Below are positions 52,640 through 60,737 of a stretch of 62,278 nt of DNA, piece after piece; positions within the stretch are counted from its first letter, which is position 1, and each line of letters opens with the position of its first letter. The notes under the pieces are model-generated. The model was not told the origin of the DNA. It searched no databases and saw only the letters and a list, made by a program, of their open reading frames with translations. Origin of the DNA: Actinomycetes bacterium (GTDB lineage: Bacteria > Actinomycetota > Acidimicrobiia > Acidimicrobiales > RAAP-2); NCBI GenBank assembly GCA_021801235.1, contig JAJYYG010000074.1, positions 1 through 62,278 of the forward strand, in the 5' to 3' direction. The translations under genes were made by a program, and so were the position numbers.

Positions 52640-53656
52640 TCAGATGGCGGTGACCGCCGTCAGACCACCGTCGATGGTGAGGTGGGCCCCGGTGACGAAC
52701 GACGCCTCGTCGGACAGCAGGAACCGGATGGGCCGGGCGATCTCGTCGGGCGTGGCGACGCGGTGGAGGGGGGTGCGTTCCTCGAGCTGCTGGCGGAACC
52801 CGGGCAGCTCGAACGCCGGGGCGAGCATCGGGGTGGCCACCGCGCCGGGGCAGACCGCGTTCACCCGGAACCCCTCCATGGCGAAGCGTTGGGCGATCGA
52901 GCGCATCACGCCGAGCACCCCGCCCTTGGACGCGCAGTAGGCGGTGAGCATGGCGCTCCCGAACAGGCCCTCGATCGAGGAGATGAGCACCGCGGCCGAG
53001 CCCGGGCCGGCCGCCCGGAACGGCTCGATCAGGGCTTTGGCGATCATCGCCGCCGCCCGCACGTTCACGTTGAGGGTCGCGTCCCACAGGTCGTCGTCGA
53101 TGAAGTCGACCGACATCGGACCCGACACGCCGGCGGCGTGCACGAACCCGCCCAACGAGCCCAACGACGCCGCGGCCTCGGGTACCGCGGCAGCCACCGC
53201 GGCCGAGTCGGCCACGTCCACGACCGACCCGTGCGCCACCGACCGAGGCCGCCGCCGGCACAGGGTGACGGTCTCCTCCAGGCCGGCGGCATCGAGGTCC
53301 CACAGGGCCACGGGCCGGCCGACCTCGACGAGGGCGAGCGCGGTGGCGCGGCCGATCCCGGAGGCGGCCCCGGTGATCAGCACGCCCGATGCCGGCGATC
53401 CCAGGCGGTCCCTGGCCGAGGCCCGGGGAGCGCGGGAGGCCCGGGTGGAGCTCCGGGCACCGGGTGCCGGCCGGCCGGCCGGTACCGCCGGTGACTTCGA
53501 CGCACGGGGGGCACGTTTGGCCGGGGCACGCTTTGCCGGCTCGGTGCGCGGCGTCGTGCTCCGGCCGGCCGGAGCGCCCGGTGCGCCGGCCGGGACCGTG
53601 CCCGCCGGCGCGTCCGCTTCCCGGGGATCGCTTCCCATCCGTCCCACTGTGCTCAC
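52640..53656 (-). CDS. Short-chain dehydrogenase with basic Ala/Pro/Lys N-terminal tail
   Basis: 338 residues. Residues 1-85 are a disordered tail, first Pro/Ala/Gly-rich, then basic with PAKRAPAKRAPRASK and RASRAPRASARDR, like a histone H1 or HupB tail. From 90 on it is a complete SDR: GAASGIG at 96-102, HAAGVSG, Ser227/228, Tyr241 and Lys245 (YCASKGG), and the CPGAVATPM loop. GTG at 53656 has GGAGGAG five bases upstream and is preferred over ATG 53638. The substrate is unknown. The RmlC-like gene lies 82 bases upstream on the same strand. Confidence 0.87.
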   Translation of the reverse strand: MSTVGRMGSDPREADAPAGTVPAGAPGAPAGRSTTPRTEPAKRAPAKRAPRASKSPAVPAGRPAPGARSSTRASRAPRASARDRLGSPASGVLITGAASGIGRATALALVEVGRPVALWDLDAAGLEETVTLCRRRPRSVAHGSVVDVADSAAVAAAVPEAAASLGSLGGFVHAAGVSGPMSVDFIDDDLWDATLNVNVRAAAMIAKALIEPFRAAGPGSAAVLISSIEGLFGSAMLTAYCASKGGVLGVMRSIAQRFAMEGFRVNAVCPGAVATPMLAPAFELPGFRQQLEERTPLHRVATPDEIARPIRFLLSDEASFVTGAHLTIDGGLTAVTAI

Positions 53657-53738
53657 GTTCTCCTCCGGTCTCGGGTGGACGGCAGCGCCGAACCCCGGTC
53701 GTCCAGTCGGTCGGCCGATCCCGACCACAGGCTCTGGG

Positions 53739-54290
53739 TCAGGTCCGCAACGTGGCCCGGGGGCGGAGCGCGGGGTCGAGGTCACCCCGGCGGGGGTTGG
53801 AGCGGTCCCGTTCGGAGAGCACGGGGGCGTCCAGCCCCCAGTCCGCACCGACCTCGGGGTCGTCCCAGGCGACGCCGAGCTCGTCGTCGGCGTTGTAGTA
53901 GCCGTCGACCAGGTACCACAGGGTCAGGTCGGTCAGGGAGGCGAACCCGTGGGCCACGCCCGGCGGGATGAAGAGGCCCCGGTCGTGGTCTCCGTCGAGA
54001 TCGAGGGTGAGCGTGGCCCCGTCCGTCGGGGAACCCAGCCGGAGGTCGTGGAGCACCACCCGCGCCGTGCCGCGCAGCACGTACCAGTAGTCGGCCTGGT
54101 GCAGGTGGTAGTGGAGGCCGACGACGGCGCCGGCCTGCTTCTCCGAGCGGTTGCCCTGGGTCATCTCACGCCCGAGCGGGAACCAGCTCCTCCGGTAGGT
54201 CTCCACGAACCGCCCCCGCTCGTCCCCGTGGAGGTCCGGCTCCACGACGACGACGTCAGCGATGACGGTCGACTGCTCGATCTTCGGCAC
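53739..54290 (-). CDS. RmlC-like cupin (dTDP-sugar epimerase family)
   Basis: 183-residue cupin of the dTDP-4-dehydrorhamnose 3,5-epimerase family. It keeps the catalytic His in GLHYHLHQ, Asp in VLHDLRLGSPT, the FIPPGVAHGFASL strand, the YYNADDE loop and WDDPEVG. The usual AQxKLV lysine region reads HQADYWYV, so a key basic residue is missing. GTG at 54290 has AGGG eight bases upstream and lies inside the end of the flavin reductase gene. It may be the RmlC partner of rmlBD at the left edge or a different sugar epimerase. Confidence 0.8.
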   Translation of the reverse strand: MPKIEQSTVIADVVVVEPDLHGDERGRFVETYRRSWFPLGREMTQGNRSEKQAGAVVGLHYHLHQADYWYVLRGTARVVLHDLRLGSPTDGATLTLDLDGDHDRGLFIPPGVAHGFASLTDLTLWYLVDGYYNADDELGVAWDDPEVGADWGLDAPVLSERDRSNPRRGDLDPALRPRATLRT

Positions 54291-54798
54291 GGGGCGGTCC
54301 CTCTCCTTCGGCTTCGACGGGGATTTCGGCGAGGGTGGCGAACGCCCGCCGGTAGAAGAGTAACGGGCGGCCGGGGGCATGACCGAGATCGAGGACCTTC
54401 CCGATCACCAACTCGTGGTCGCCGGCGTCGTGGACCAGCTCGACCCCGCACGACACCCAGGCCAGGCACCCCTCGATGACCGGTGCCCCGCCCACGGCGG
54501 CGGGGTGCCACGGGACCCCGTCGAACTTGTCCCCGCCGGAGACGGCGAAGCCGGTGCAGAGAGCCTGCTGGTGATCGGCCAGGACGTTGACGCAGAACGA
54601 GCCGGCCCGGGCGATGCGGGGCCAGCTGGTCGACGACTTGGCCGGCGCCAGGCCCACCAGAGGCGGATCGAGCGAGAGGGACACGAAGCTCTGGCAGGTG
54701 AACCCGACCGGGTGGCCGTCCTCCACCGCCGTGACGACCGCGACCCCGGTGGCGAAGCGGCCCATCACCTCCTTGAAGCCGTCGACGTCGAACGCCAT
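54256..54798 (-). CDS. Flavin reductase-like FMN-binding protein
   Basis: 180-residue split-barrel flavoprotein of the flavin reductase/HpaC type, expected to reduce FMN or FAD with NAD(P)H for a monooxygenase. FATGVAVVTAVEDGHPVGFTCQSFVSLSLDPPLV carries the FMN-binding signature, followed by FCVNVLADHQ and HELVIGKVLD. ATG at 54798 overlaps the upstream stop by one base (TGATG) with GGGAGG before it. No partner oxygenase is in the window. Confidence 0.88.
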   Translation of the reverse strand: MAFDVDGFKEVMGRFATGVAVVTAVEDGHPVGFTCQSFVSLSLDPPLVGLAPAKSSTSWPRIARAGSFCVNVLADHQQALCTGFAVSGGDKFDGVPWHPAAVGGAPVIEGCLAWVSCGVELVHDAGDHELVIGKVLDLGHAPGRPLLFYRRAFATLAEIPVEAEGEGPPRAEDRAVDRHR

Positions 54799-55661
54799 CA
54801 GGTCCTCCCGAGGTCGACCGTCGCCCGCTCGGAGGCAGCGGTGACGCTCCCCAGCCGGCCCGGGGCGGCGAGGCGGCGCGCCCGGACCAGGAGACGGTCG
54901 ATCTCCCTGTCCGAGTGCGACGGATCGTGGTGGAACAAGGCCAGCCGCTTGGCGCCCGCCTCGACCGCCACGTGCACGGCGTAGGCGACGGTGGAGTGCC
55001 CCCAGTCGGACATGGTCACGAACTCGTCGTCGGTGTACTGCGCGTCATGGACCACCAGGTCGACGCCGTCACAGAGCGCGAGGACCCCTTCGTCCACCGT
55101 GCGGCGGTCGGCCGGCGCCTGGTGGTCGGGGAGGTAGGCCATCGACCGGCCGTCCGCCTCCACCCGGAACCCGAGGGTGTGGCCGCGGTGGGGGATCGGC
55201 CGTGCCGTCACCGCGATCGACCCGAAGCGCAGCTCGGCCGGATCACCGATGGCGATGTCGTGGAAGCGGAGCTCGCCGCGGAACTCCCCCATGTGGATCG
55301 GGAAGAACGGGGGTTGGACCGCCCCCGCCAGCACGTCGTGGAGGCTGCCCTGCTCCTGGGCGGGTCCGTACACGTCGAGGACGGCGCCGGGCACGCGCAG
55401 GGGGGAGAAGAACGGCAGGCCGAGGATGTGGTCGTAGTGGAGATGGGTGAGCAGCGCGGTCGCCTCCAGGGGGACGCCTGTCGCCCGCAACGGCCGGTCG
55501 AGAGCGTCGCCGAGGGCGCGCAGGCCGGTCCCCAGGTCGAGGATGAGCGGCGGCTCGCCGTCCACCTCCACCAGGACGCAGGACGTGTTCCCGCCGTAGC
55601 GACGGTACTGGTCCGACGAGCACGGGCACGAGCCGCGGGTGCCGTAGTAGGTGATCTTCAC
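54798..55661 (-). CDS. MBL-fold metallo-hydrolase
   Basis: 287 residues of the metallo-beta-lactamase fold. It starts KITYYGTRGSCPCSS, the start seen in cyclic-nucleotide phosphodiesterase-like and PhnP-like members; metal motif His73-x-His75-x-Asp77-His78 (THLHYDH), then PHRGHTLGFRVE, YLPDHQ, VVHDAQY and FHHDPSHSD. GTG at 55661 without clear Shine-Dalgarno. It begins a minus-strand operon with flavin reductase and the cupin. The substrate is unknown. Confidence 0.87.
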   Translation of the reverse strand: MKITYYGTRGSCPCSSDQYRRYGGNTSCVLVEVDGEPPLILDLGTGLRALGDALDRPLRATGVPLEATALLTHLHYDHILGLPFFSPLRVPGAVLDVYGPAQEQGSLHDVLAGAVQPPFFPIHMGEFRGELRFHDIAIGDPAELRFGSIAVTARPIPHRGHTLGFRVEADGRSMAYLPDHQAPADRRTVDEGVLALCDGVDLVVHDAQYTDDEFVTMSDWGHSTVAYAVHVAVEAGAKRLALFHHDPSHSDREIDRLLVRARRLAAPGRLGSVTAASERATVDLGRT

Positions 55662-55759
55662 CGAGGGAGGACCCTACTCGCCGCCGACAGAGGAACGCCT
55701 TGCGGGCCGACCGGCCGCCGCACGACCCCACCCCGGTGGCCCGCCGGCGGGCCCACGGC

Positions 55760-55765
55760 TACCCT
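55760..55765 (+). promoter_or_regulatory. TACCCT -10 box for alpha/beta hydrolase gene (leaderless candidate)
   Basis: TACCCT ends seven bases before ATG 55773, in the 111-base gap divergent from the MBL gene. Confidence 0.4.
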
Positions 55766-55772
55766 CCCGACC

Positions 55773-56642
55773 ATGCACCTCGAGCACGTCACCGCCAACG
55801 GCGTCGATTTCGCCGCCCTCACCGAGGGCCCCGAGGACGGGCCGCTCGCCCTGTGCCTCCACGGGTTCCCGGACACCGCGCACACCTGGCGCCACCTTCT
55901 TCCCCGCTTGGCCGGGGCCGGGTACCGGGCGGTGGCCCCCTTCCTCCGGGGCTACGCCCCCACCGCGGTCCCCGCGGACGGTCGCTACGACACCGGCACG
56001 CTCGCGCTCGACGCCTGCGCCCTCCACGAGGTGCTCGGCGGGAACGGGGACGCGGTGCTCGTCGGCCACGACTGGGGCGCCTTCGCCGCGTACGGCGCGG
56101 CCGCCCACCAGCCGGAGCGCTGGCGGCGGGTGGTCGCCGCCGCGGTGGCCCCCCAGGCGTCGATGGCGGCCGGGTTCTTCGGGTTCGACCAGCTCAAGCG
56201 GAGCTGGTACGTGTTCTTCTTCCAGACGGTGCTCGCCGAGTACGCGGTCGGGCTCGACGACTTCGCCTTCATCGACCGGCTGTGGGCAGACTGGTCGCCG
56301 GGCTACGACGCCGCCGAGGACACCGCGCTGGTCAAGCAGGCGCTGGGCACGCCCGAGCACCTCACCGCCGCCATCTCCTACTACCGGGCCATGTTCGACG
56401 GTGCCCCGGAGAATCCCGAGGCAGCCGCGGCCCAGGCGGCCTCCGGGACGATGGGTCCCCAACCCACCCTCTACCTCCACGGCGCCGACGACGGGTGCAT
56501 GGGGGTCGACGCCATCGGGCCGGTGGCCGACTTCCTCGCCCCCGGCTCCGAGTTCGTGGTGGTGGAGGGCGCCGGCCACTTCCTCCATGTCGAACGTCCC
56601 GACGAGGTCAACGACCACATCCTGCGGTTCGTCGCCGGGTAG
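55773..56642 (+). CDS. Alpha/beta hydrolase, epoxide hydrolase-like
   Basis: 289 residues. Oxyanion motif HGFPD at 30-34 and nucleophile Asp100 in VGHDWG; an Asp nucleophile marks the epoxide hydrolase/haloalkane dehalogenase branch, not serine esterases. Catalytic His269 lies in GAGHFLHVE. The cap region (140-220) is rich in aromatic residues (WYVFFFQT). A monocistronic unit; the next gene is convergent. Confidence 0.88.
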   Translation: MHLEHVTANGVDFAALTEGPEDGPLALCLHGFPDTAHTWRHLLPRLAGAGYRAVAPFLRGYAPTAVPADGRYDTGTLALDACALHEVLGGNGDAVLVGHDWGAFAAYGAAAHQPERWRRVVAAAVAPQASMAAGFFGFDQLKRSWYVFFFQTVLAEYAVGLDDFAFIDRLWADWSPGYDAAEDTALVKQALGTPEHLTAAISYYRAMFDGAPENPEAAAAQAASGTMGPQPTLYLHGADDGCMGVDAIGPVADFLAPGSEFVVVEGAGHFLHVERPDEVNDHILRFVAG

Positions 56643-56697
56643 GCGTTCCCCCGGCCACGCGGTCCAGTCGGCGGGAGCCGGCCCGGTGGCCCAGCCG

Positions 56698-57615
56698 TCA
56701 CGGGAGCACGAGGGCCCCGGACGGATCGCGGGCCACCATCCCCTCCGCCGTCAGCTGCTCCAGCACGCGGGCAGCACGCTCCGGGTCGTCGGACCAGCCC
56801 ATGACCCCCGCGGCGGCGCCCGCCGGGACCGGACCCTGCCGGAGCGCGCCGACCAGGCGGCCCCGCCCCTGGCGATCGGAGCCCGAGAACACGCCCTGGG
56901 GGGCCGACCGGCCTGCCGAACCCCGGGCCGGGTCGGGCGCCGCGTGTCCGGAGGCGGCCCACCGGCACCGGCGGCGGACGGGGCATCCGCCGCACGAGGG
57001 CCGCGCCGCTCCGCACACCGTCGCCCCGAGGTCGAGAAGCGCCTGGTTGAACACCCACCCCCGACCGGGCGGGACCATGGCGTCCACCGTCGCCTGTGCG
57101 TCCCCCGGACGCAGAGGGAACCCCGAAGCGGCACGGGAGAGCACCCGTCCCGCGTTGGTGTCCACCACCCCCACGTCGACCCCGAACGCGAAGGCGAGGA
57201 CCGCCCGGGCGGTGTAGTCCCCCACGCCCGGGAGGGCGAGGAGGGACGCCAGGTCGCCCGGCACCACACCGCGGTGGCGGTCGACGACCGCCCGTGACGC
57301 CCGATGGAGGGCGAGCGCCCTGCGGTTGTAGCCGAGACCGTCCCAGGCCCGCAGCACGTCGCCTGCGGTCGCCTGTGCGCACGCGGCCACGGTGGGGAAC
57401 CGGGCGAGGAACCGCCCGTAGGCGGGGACGACCCGCGCCAGCTGGGTCTGCTGGGCCATGACCTCGCTGACCAGCACCGCCCACGGGTCGCGGGTCGAGC
57501 GCCAAGGCTGCTCCGGGCGACGGGACGGGAACGCTCCCCCGCCCGCCGCACCCCAGTCGGCGATGGCGGAGCCGAGGGCCCGGAGCCGGGCGACCGGACG
57601 GGCCGGGGCGCCCAC
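56698..57615 (-). CDS. mutY: A/G-specific adenine glycosylase
   Basis: Removes adenine mispaired with 8-oxoguanine. 305 residues: Glu51 in SEVMAQQTQ, helix-hairpin-helix LPGVGDYTA from 128, catalytic Asp152 in VVDTNAGRV, and the [4Fe-4S] cysteines 201, 208, 211 and 217 with C-x6-C-x2-C-x5-C spacing. The usual C-terminal NUDIX-like domain that reads 8-oxoG is missing; in its place is a short tail. GTG at 57615 is 6 bases after the MaoC stop. The cluster links it to the suf genes. Confidence 0.9.
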   Translation of the reverse strand: MGAPARPVARLRALGSAIADWGAAGGGAFPSRRPEQPWRSTRDPWAVLVSEVMAQQTQLARVVPAYGRFLARFPTVAACAQATAGDVLRAWDGLGYNRRALALHRASRAVVDRHRGVVPGDLASLLALPGVGDYTARAVLAFAFGVDVGVVDTNAGRVLSRAASGFPLRPGDAQATVDAMVPPGRGWVFNQALLDLGATVCGAARPSCGGCPVRRRCRWAASGHAAPDPARGSAGRSAPQGVFSGSDRQGRGRLVGALRQGPVPAGAAAGVMGWSDDPERAARVLEQLTAEGMVARDPSGALVLP

Positions 57616-57620
57616 GGCGG

Positions 57621-58133
57621 TCAGGACCAGACGTCGTCCCCGTAGGGGCGCCGGCGCTCCGGGGCGGCGGCCCGCCTCCAGACCATGACCTTGCGGCGGA
57701 AGAAGCACACCTCGTCACCGTGCTGATTGAACGCCTTGGTCTCGACCGTGACCACACCCCGGTCGTCCCGGGACCGGGAAGCCACCTTGTCGATGACCTT
57801 CGTCTCGGCGTAGATGGTGTCGCCGTGGAAGGTGGGCGAGCGGTGCACCAGTGACTCCACCTCGAGGTTGGCGATGGCGGCGCCACTCACGTCCGGCACG
57901 CTCATCCCGAGAGCCAGCGAGTACACCAGGTTGCCGACCACCACGTTCTTCCCCTGCACCGTCTCGTGCTCCGCGAACCAGGCGTTGGTGTGGAGCGGGT
58001 GGTGGTTCATCGTGATCATGCAGAACAGGTGGTCGTCCGCCTCGGTGATGGTCTTGCCGGGCCAGTGGCGGTAGACGTCGCCGGGCTCGAAGTCCTCGAA
58101 GGTGCGGCCGAACGGTCGGTCGAATGTCGTCAT
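57621..58133 (-). CDS. MaoC-like hot-dog dehydratase
   Basis: 170-residue hot-dog protein of the MaoC family. The N-terminal FGRTFEDFEPGDVYRHWPGKTITEADDHLFCMITMNHHPLH has the Asp/His hydratase pair; ESLVHRSPTFHGDTIYAETKV and VETKAFNQHGDEVCFFRRKVMVW follow. It is closest to mesaconyl-CoA hydratase and related acyl-CoA hydratases. ATG at 58133 with TAGCAT nine bases upstream. MutY follows after 5 bases, so the two are probably cotranscribed. Confidence 0.87.
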   Translation of the reverse strand: MTTFDRPFGRTFEDFEPGDVYRHWPGKTITEADDHLFCMITMNHHPLHTNAWFAEHETVQGKNVVVGNLVYSLALGMSVPDVSGAAIANLEVESLVHRSPTFHGDTIYAETKVIDKVASRSRDDRGVVTVETKAFNQHGDEVCFFRRKVMVWRRAAAPERRRPYGDDVWS

Positions 58134-58201
58134 AGGCGCGCGATGCTACCGGCGGCGGAGGAGGCCGCACGCCCGGCGACGCGGGGCGTTCCGGAGGTCG
58201 T

Positions 58202-58636
58202 TCAGGGTTCGGCGGGGACGGCCGGCCGGGTGGTGAACCCGAGCAGCCAGTCGGTCTCCGAGTCGCCGTCGATCGACAGCCGCCAGGTGTAGCGGGTCCC
58301 CGGTGCCAACGGCAGGGGACCGAGGTTGACCGCCAGGGCCACGTCGATCGGCGACCCCTCGGGGATCCCCGGCGGCCTCCCCACGGTGAACTCGCCCCGG
58401 ACCTCGATCGGGTGGTCCCCTTCCGGCGTCTCCACCAGCACCGGCCTCCCGTCGGCGTCCTCGAGGAAGAGCTCCCAGTGGTGCGGGGCCTCGGCCTCGT
58501 GCCAACCGACGTCGATCTTCAGGGCGATGGCGGACGGCACCGGGTCCGGCCCCGTCATGCTCCACCCTCCCCCGAGGATGTACAGCTTCCCGTCGGCCAC
58601 CTGGGCCGAATCGCACAAGATCATGGTCACCTTCAC
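58202..58636 (-). CDS. DUF6941 family protein
   Basis: 144 residues, function unknown, with the family start KVTMILCDSAQVADGKLYILGGGWS and a beta-rich body including HHWELFLEDADGRPVLV and VNLGPLPLAPGTRYTWRLSIDG. It looks like a single beta-sandwich. GTG at 58636 follows TAGCCT by six bases with no Shine-Dalgarno, a good leaderless candidate. It is divergent from the methyltransferase. Confidence 0.82.
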   Translation of the reverse strand: MKVTMILCDSAQVADGKLYILGGGWSMTGPDPVPSAIALKIDVGWHEAEAPHHWELFLEDADGRPVLVETPEGDHPIEVRGEFTVGRPPGIPEGSPIDVALAVNLGPLPLAPGTRYTWRLSIDGDSETDWLLGFTTRPAVPAEP

Positions 58637-58642
58637 AGGACG

Positions 58643-58648
58643 AGGCTA
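58643..58648 (-). promoter_or_regulatory. TAGCCT -10 box for DUF6941 gene (leaderless candidate)
   Basis: Minus-strand TAGCCT ends six bases before GTG 58636. Confidence 0.4.
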
Positions 58649-58706
58649 CCCGCCCGGGACGGCGGCCTTCCCGACCCGCCTTCAGCGCCTCCAGGTTCCC
58701 GGCCGG

Positions 58707-58712
58707 TAGCGT
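58707..58712 (+). promoter_or_regulatory. TAGCGT -10 box for methyltransferase gene (leaderless candidate)
   Basis: TAGCGT ends six bases before ATG 58719; no Shine-Dalgarno. Confidence 0.42.
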
Positions 58713-58718
58713 GGCCGC

Positions 58719-59366
58719 ATGGAGATGCGGGGGCTGCGGGACGACGTCTACCGGCGGCCGCTGGCCACCGCCCTCGACCGGCTGGGCATCGAACCGGGAT
58801 GGACCTGCGTCGACGTGGGGGCCGGAGGGGGCGATGTCTCGGTGGCACTGGCCGAGATCGTCGGGCGCGACGGCAGGGTCTACGCGGTCGACAGCGACCC
58901 GCTGGCCCGCGACGAGGTGGCGGCCGCGGCCGCGGCCCACAGCCAGGTCATCGCCATCACGCAGGCCGGGGAGGACCTGCGGCTCCCCGAGCCCGTCGAC
59001 CTCGCCTTCTGCCGGTTCCTCCTCCTCCACGTCGTCGAGCCGTCGGCCGTGCTGGCTCGCATGGCCGCCGCAGTGCGCCCCGGCGGATGGGTGGTCGTCC
59101 AGGAGCCGGTCACCTCGGCGGGACGGGTGGGGGGAGTCCCGCTGTCGATGCCCGGCGCCGTCCACCCCGACATCGGCGCCGTGCTGCCGGCCCTGGTGCG
59201 GGACGCCGGGCTGGTCGTGGTCGACGCCTGGGCGGAGTCGCAGGCGGGCGCCGGGGGCGGACCGGTGGCCGAGTACCTGGCCTTCCTCACCGGGGTGGAC
59301 CCCGGGGACGACCCGGTCGTCCTGCCACCCCTCGTCACCGTGGTCGCCCAGGCGCCCGTCGTTTGA
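58719..59366 (+). CDS. Class I SAM-dependent methyltransferase
   Basis: 215 residues. SAM-binding motif I VDVGAGGGDVS near 31-41, the acidic VYAVDSDP loop, motif II/III with DLAFCRFLLLHVVEPSAVLARM and VRPGGWVVVQEPV. Substrate unknown. ATG at 58719. The next gene overlaps its TGA as TTGA or starts 3 bases on at GTG 59369, so it is cotranscribed with the polytopic glycosyltransferase. Confidence 0.88.
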   Translation: MEMRGLRDDVYRRPLATALDRLGIEPGWTCVDVGAGGGDVSVALAEIVGRDGRVYAVDSDPLARDEVAAAAAAHSQVIAITQAGEDLRLPEPVDLAFCRFLLLHVVEPSAVLARMAAAVRPGGWVVVQEPVTSAGRVGGVPLSMPGAVHPDIGAVLPALVRDAGLVVVDAWAESQAGAGGGPVAEYLAFLTGVDPGDDPVVLPPLVTVVAQAPVV

Positions 59367-59368
59367 GC

Positions 59369-60577
59369 GTGGCGGCGCGCCTCCGTTCCACCCCGACCGC
59401 CGCTCTCGCGGTCGCGGCGGTCCTGGCCTGGGTGGCGTCCGGCGCGGTCATGTTCCACTTCGGCGCCTCGTGGCACCTCGACCTCCGGGTCTACCGGGCG
59501 GCGGGGCAGTCGCTCCGCCACGGCGGCGCCCCGTACAGCGAGGACTTCACGTCCAATCACCTTCCCTTCACCTACCCCCCGTTCGCGCTCCTGGCGGTCA
59601 GCGCGCTGAGCTTCGGCCGGCTCGGCCTCGTCGAGACGCTCTGGTGGTTCCTTACCGCGGGTGCCTTCGTCGTGGCCATCTTCCTGATGCTCCGCACCGG
59701 GTCCACCCTGGCGAGCGGTCGGGCCTGGGCGCTGGCGGCCCTGCTCGGCGGGGTCGCGTCGCTGGCCCTCGAACCGGCGCGCAGCAACTTCGACTACGGC
59801 CAGATCAACACGATCCTGATGCTGCTGGTGGTCGTCGACCTCACCCGGGCCGAGGCGCCCTGGCGCGGTCTGCTGGTCGGGGTGGCGGGGGCGATCAAGC
59901 TCACCCCGCTCGTGTTCCTCGTCACCTTCCTCGTGGTGCGCGACTGGCGGTCGCTCGCCCGCGGGGTCGGTGCCTTCGTCGCCGCCACCGCCGTCGGATG
60001 GGCGGTGCTACCGTCCGGATCGGACCGGTACTGGTTCCACGAGGCCTTCGACGCCGGCCGGACCGGGGCACTCGGCGTGGTGAGCAACCAGTCGTGGAAC
60101 GGGATGGTCCACCGCCCCCCGTTCGACGCCGGGACCACCGGCACGGCCGTGTGGCTGCTGTGCTCGATGGTCACCCTGGCCGGTGGCGCGCTGCTCACCC
60201 GGTGGCTCCTCGACCGGCGTGCCACCGTCGAGGCGGTGCTCGCCCTCGCCCTGACCGGTCTGCTGATCAGCCCCGTGTCGTGGACCCATCACTGGTCGTG
60301 GCTCGTGATGGTGCCCATCGTGGCCGTGCGCCTCTGGCCGACCCAGCGGGGCCCCGCCGTCGCGCTCCTGGTCCTCCTGGCCGCGGCCGTGGCCGCCCCC
60401 TACCTCTGGGTCCACCTCTCGCCGTTCACCGACCTCACCTCCAACTCGCTGGTGCTGGCCGGTGCCGCCGCTCTCGGGATCTGGGTGGCGGCCGAGCGAC
60501 GGAGGCGGCTGCCCGGGGCGGACGCGGTCGCCTCCGCGGGCACGCACACGAGAGACACGCAGACCGCGGCGCGCTGA
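59369..60577 (+). CDS. DUF2029/GT87 polyprenol-phosphate mannosyltransferase-like membrane protein
   Basis: About 402 residues with some ten membrane helices. The first extracytoplasmic loop has WHLDLRVYRAAGQSL, whose Asp matches the catalytic Asp of PimE-like GT-C enzymes, followed by FTYPPFALL, QINTILMLLVVVDL, GAIKLTPLVFLV and SWTHHWSWLV typical of GT87. It would add mannose (or arabinose-like sugar) from a polyprenol phosphate donor to an envelope glycan. GTG at 59369 or the coupled TTG at 59363. Confidence 0.85.
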   Translation: MAARLRSTPTAALAVAAVLAWVASGAVMFHFGASWHLDLRVYRAAGQSLRHGGAPYSEDFTSNHLPFTYPPFALLAVSALSFGRLGLVETLWWFLTAGAFVVAIFLMLRTGSTLASGRAWALAALLGGVASLALEPARSNFDYGQINTILMLLVVVDLTRAEAPWRGLLVGVAGAIKLTPLVFLVTFLVVRDWRSLARGVGAFVAATAVGWAVLPSGSDRYWFHEAFDAGRTGALGVVSNQSWNGMVHRPPFDAGTTGTAVWLLCSMVTLAGGALLTRWLLDRRATVEAVLALALTGLLISPVSWTHHWSWLVMVPIVAVRLWPTQRGPAVALLVLLAAAVAAPYLWVHLSPFTDLTSNSLVLAGAAALGIWVAAERRRRLPGADAVASAGTHTRDTQTAAR

Positions 60578-60737
60578 TCCCTCCGGGGGCGGCCGGTCCC
60601 GGGGACCGCCTCCGGCACGGCGACGCCCGGAGCCCGCCTCCGGTGACCCCGGGCCGCCATCCCGAGGCATTAGCGTCTGACGGAACATCGTTCGCCGCAA
60701 CCCGTCGTCAGGTGGGGACGGATCGCTAAGGAGCAAC

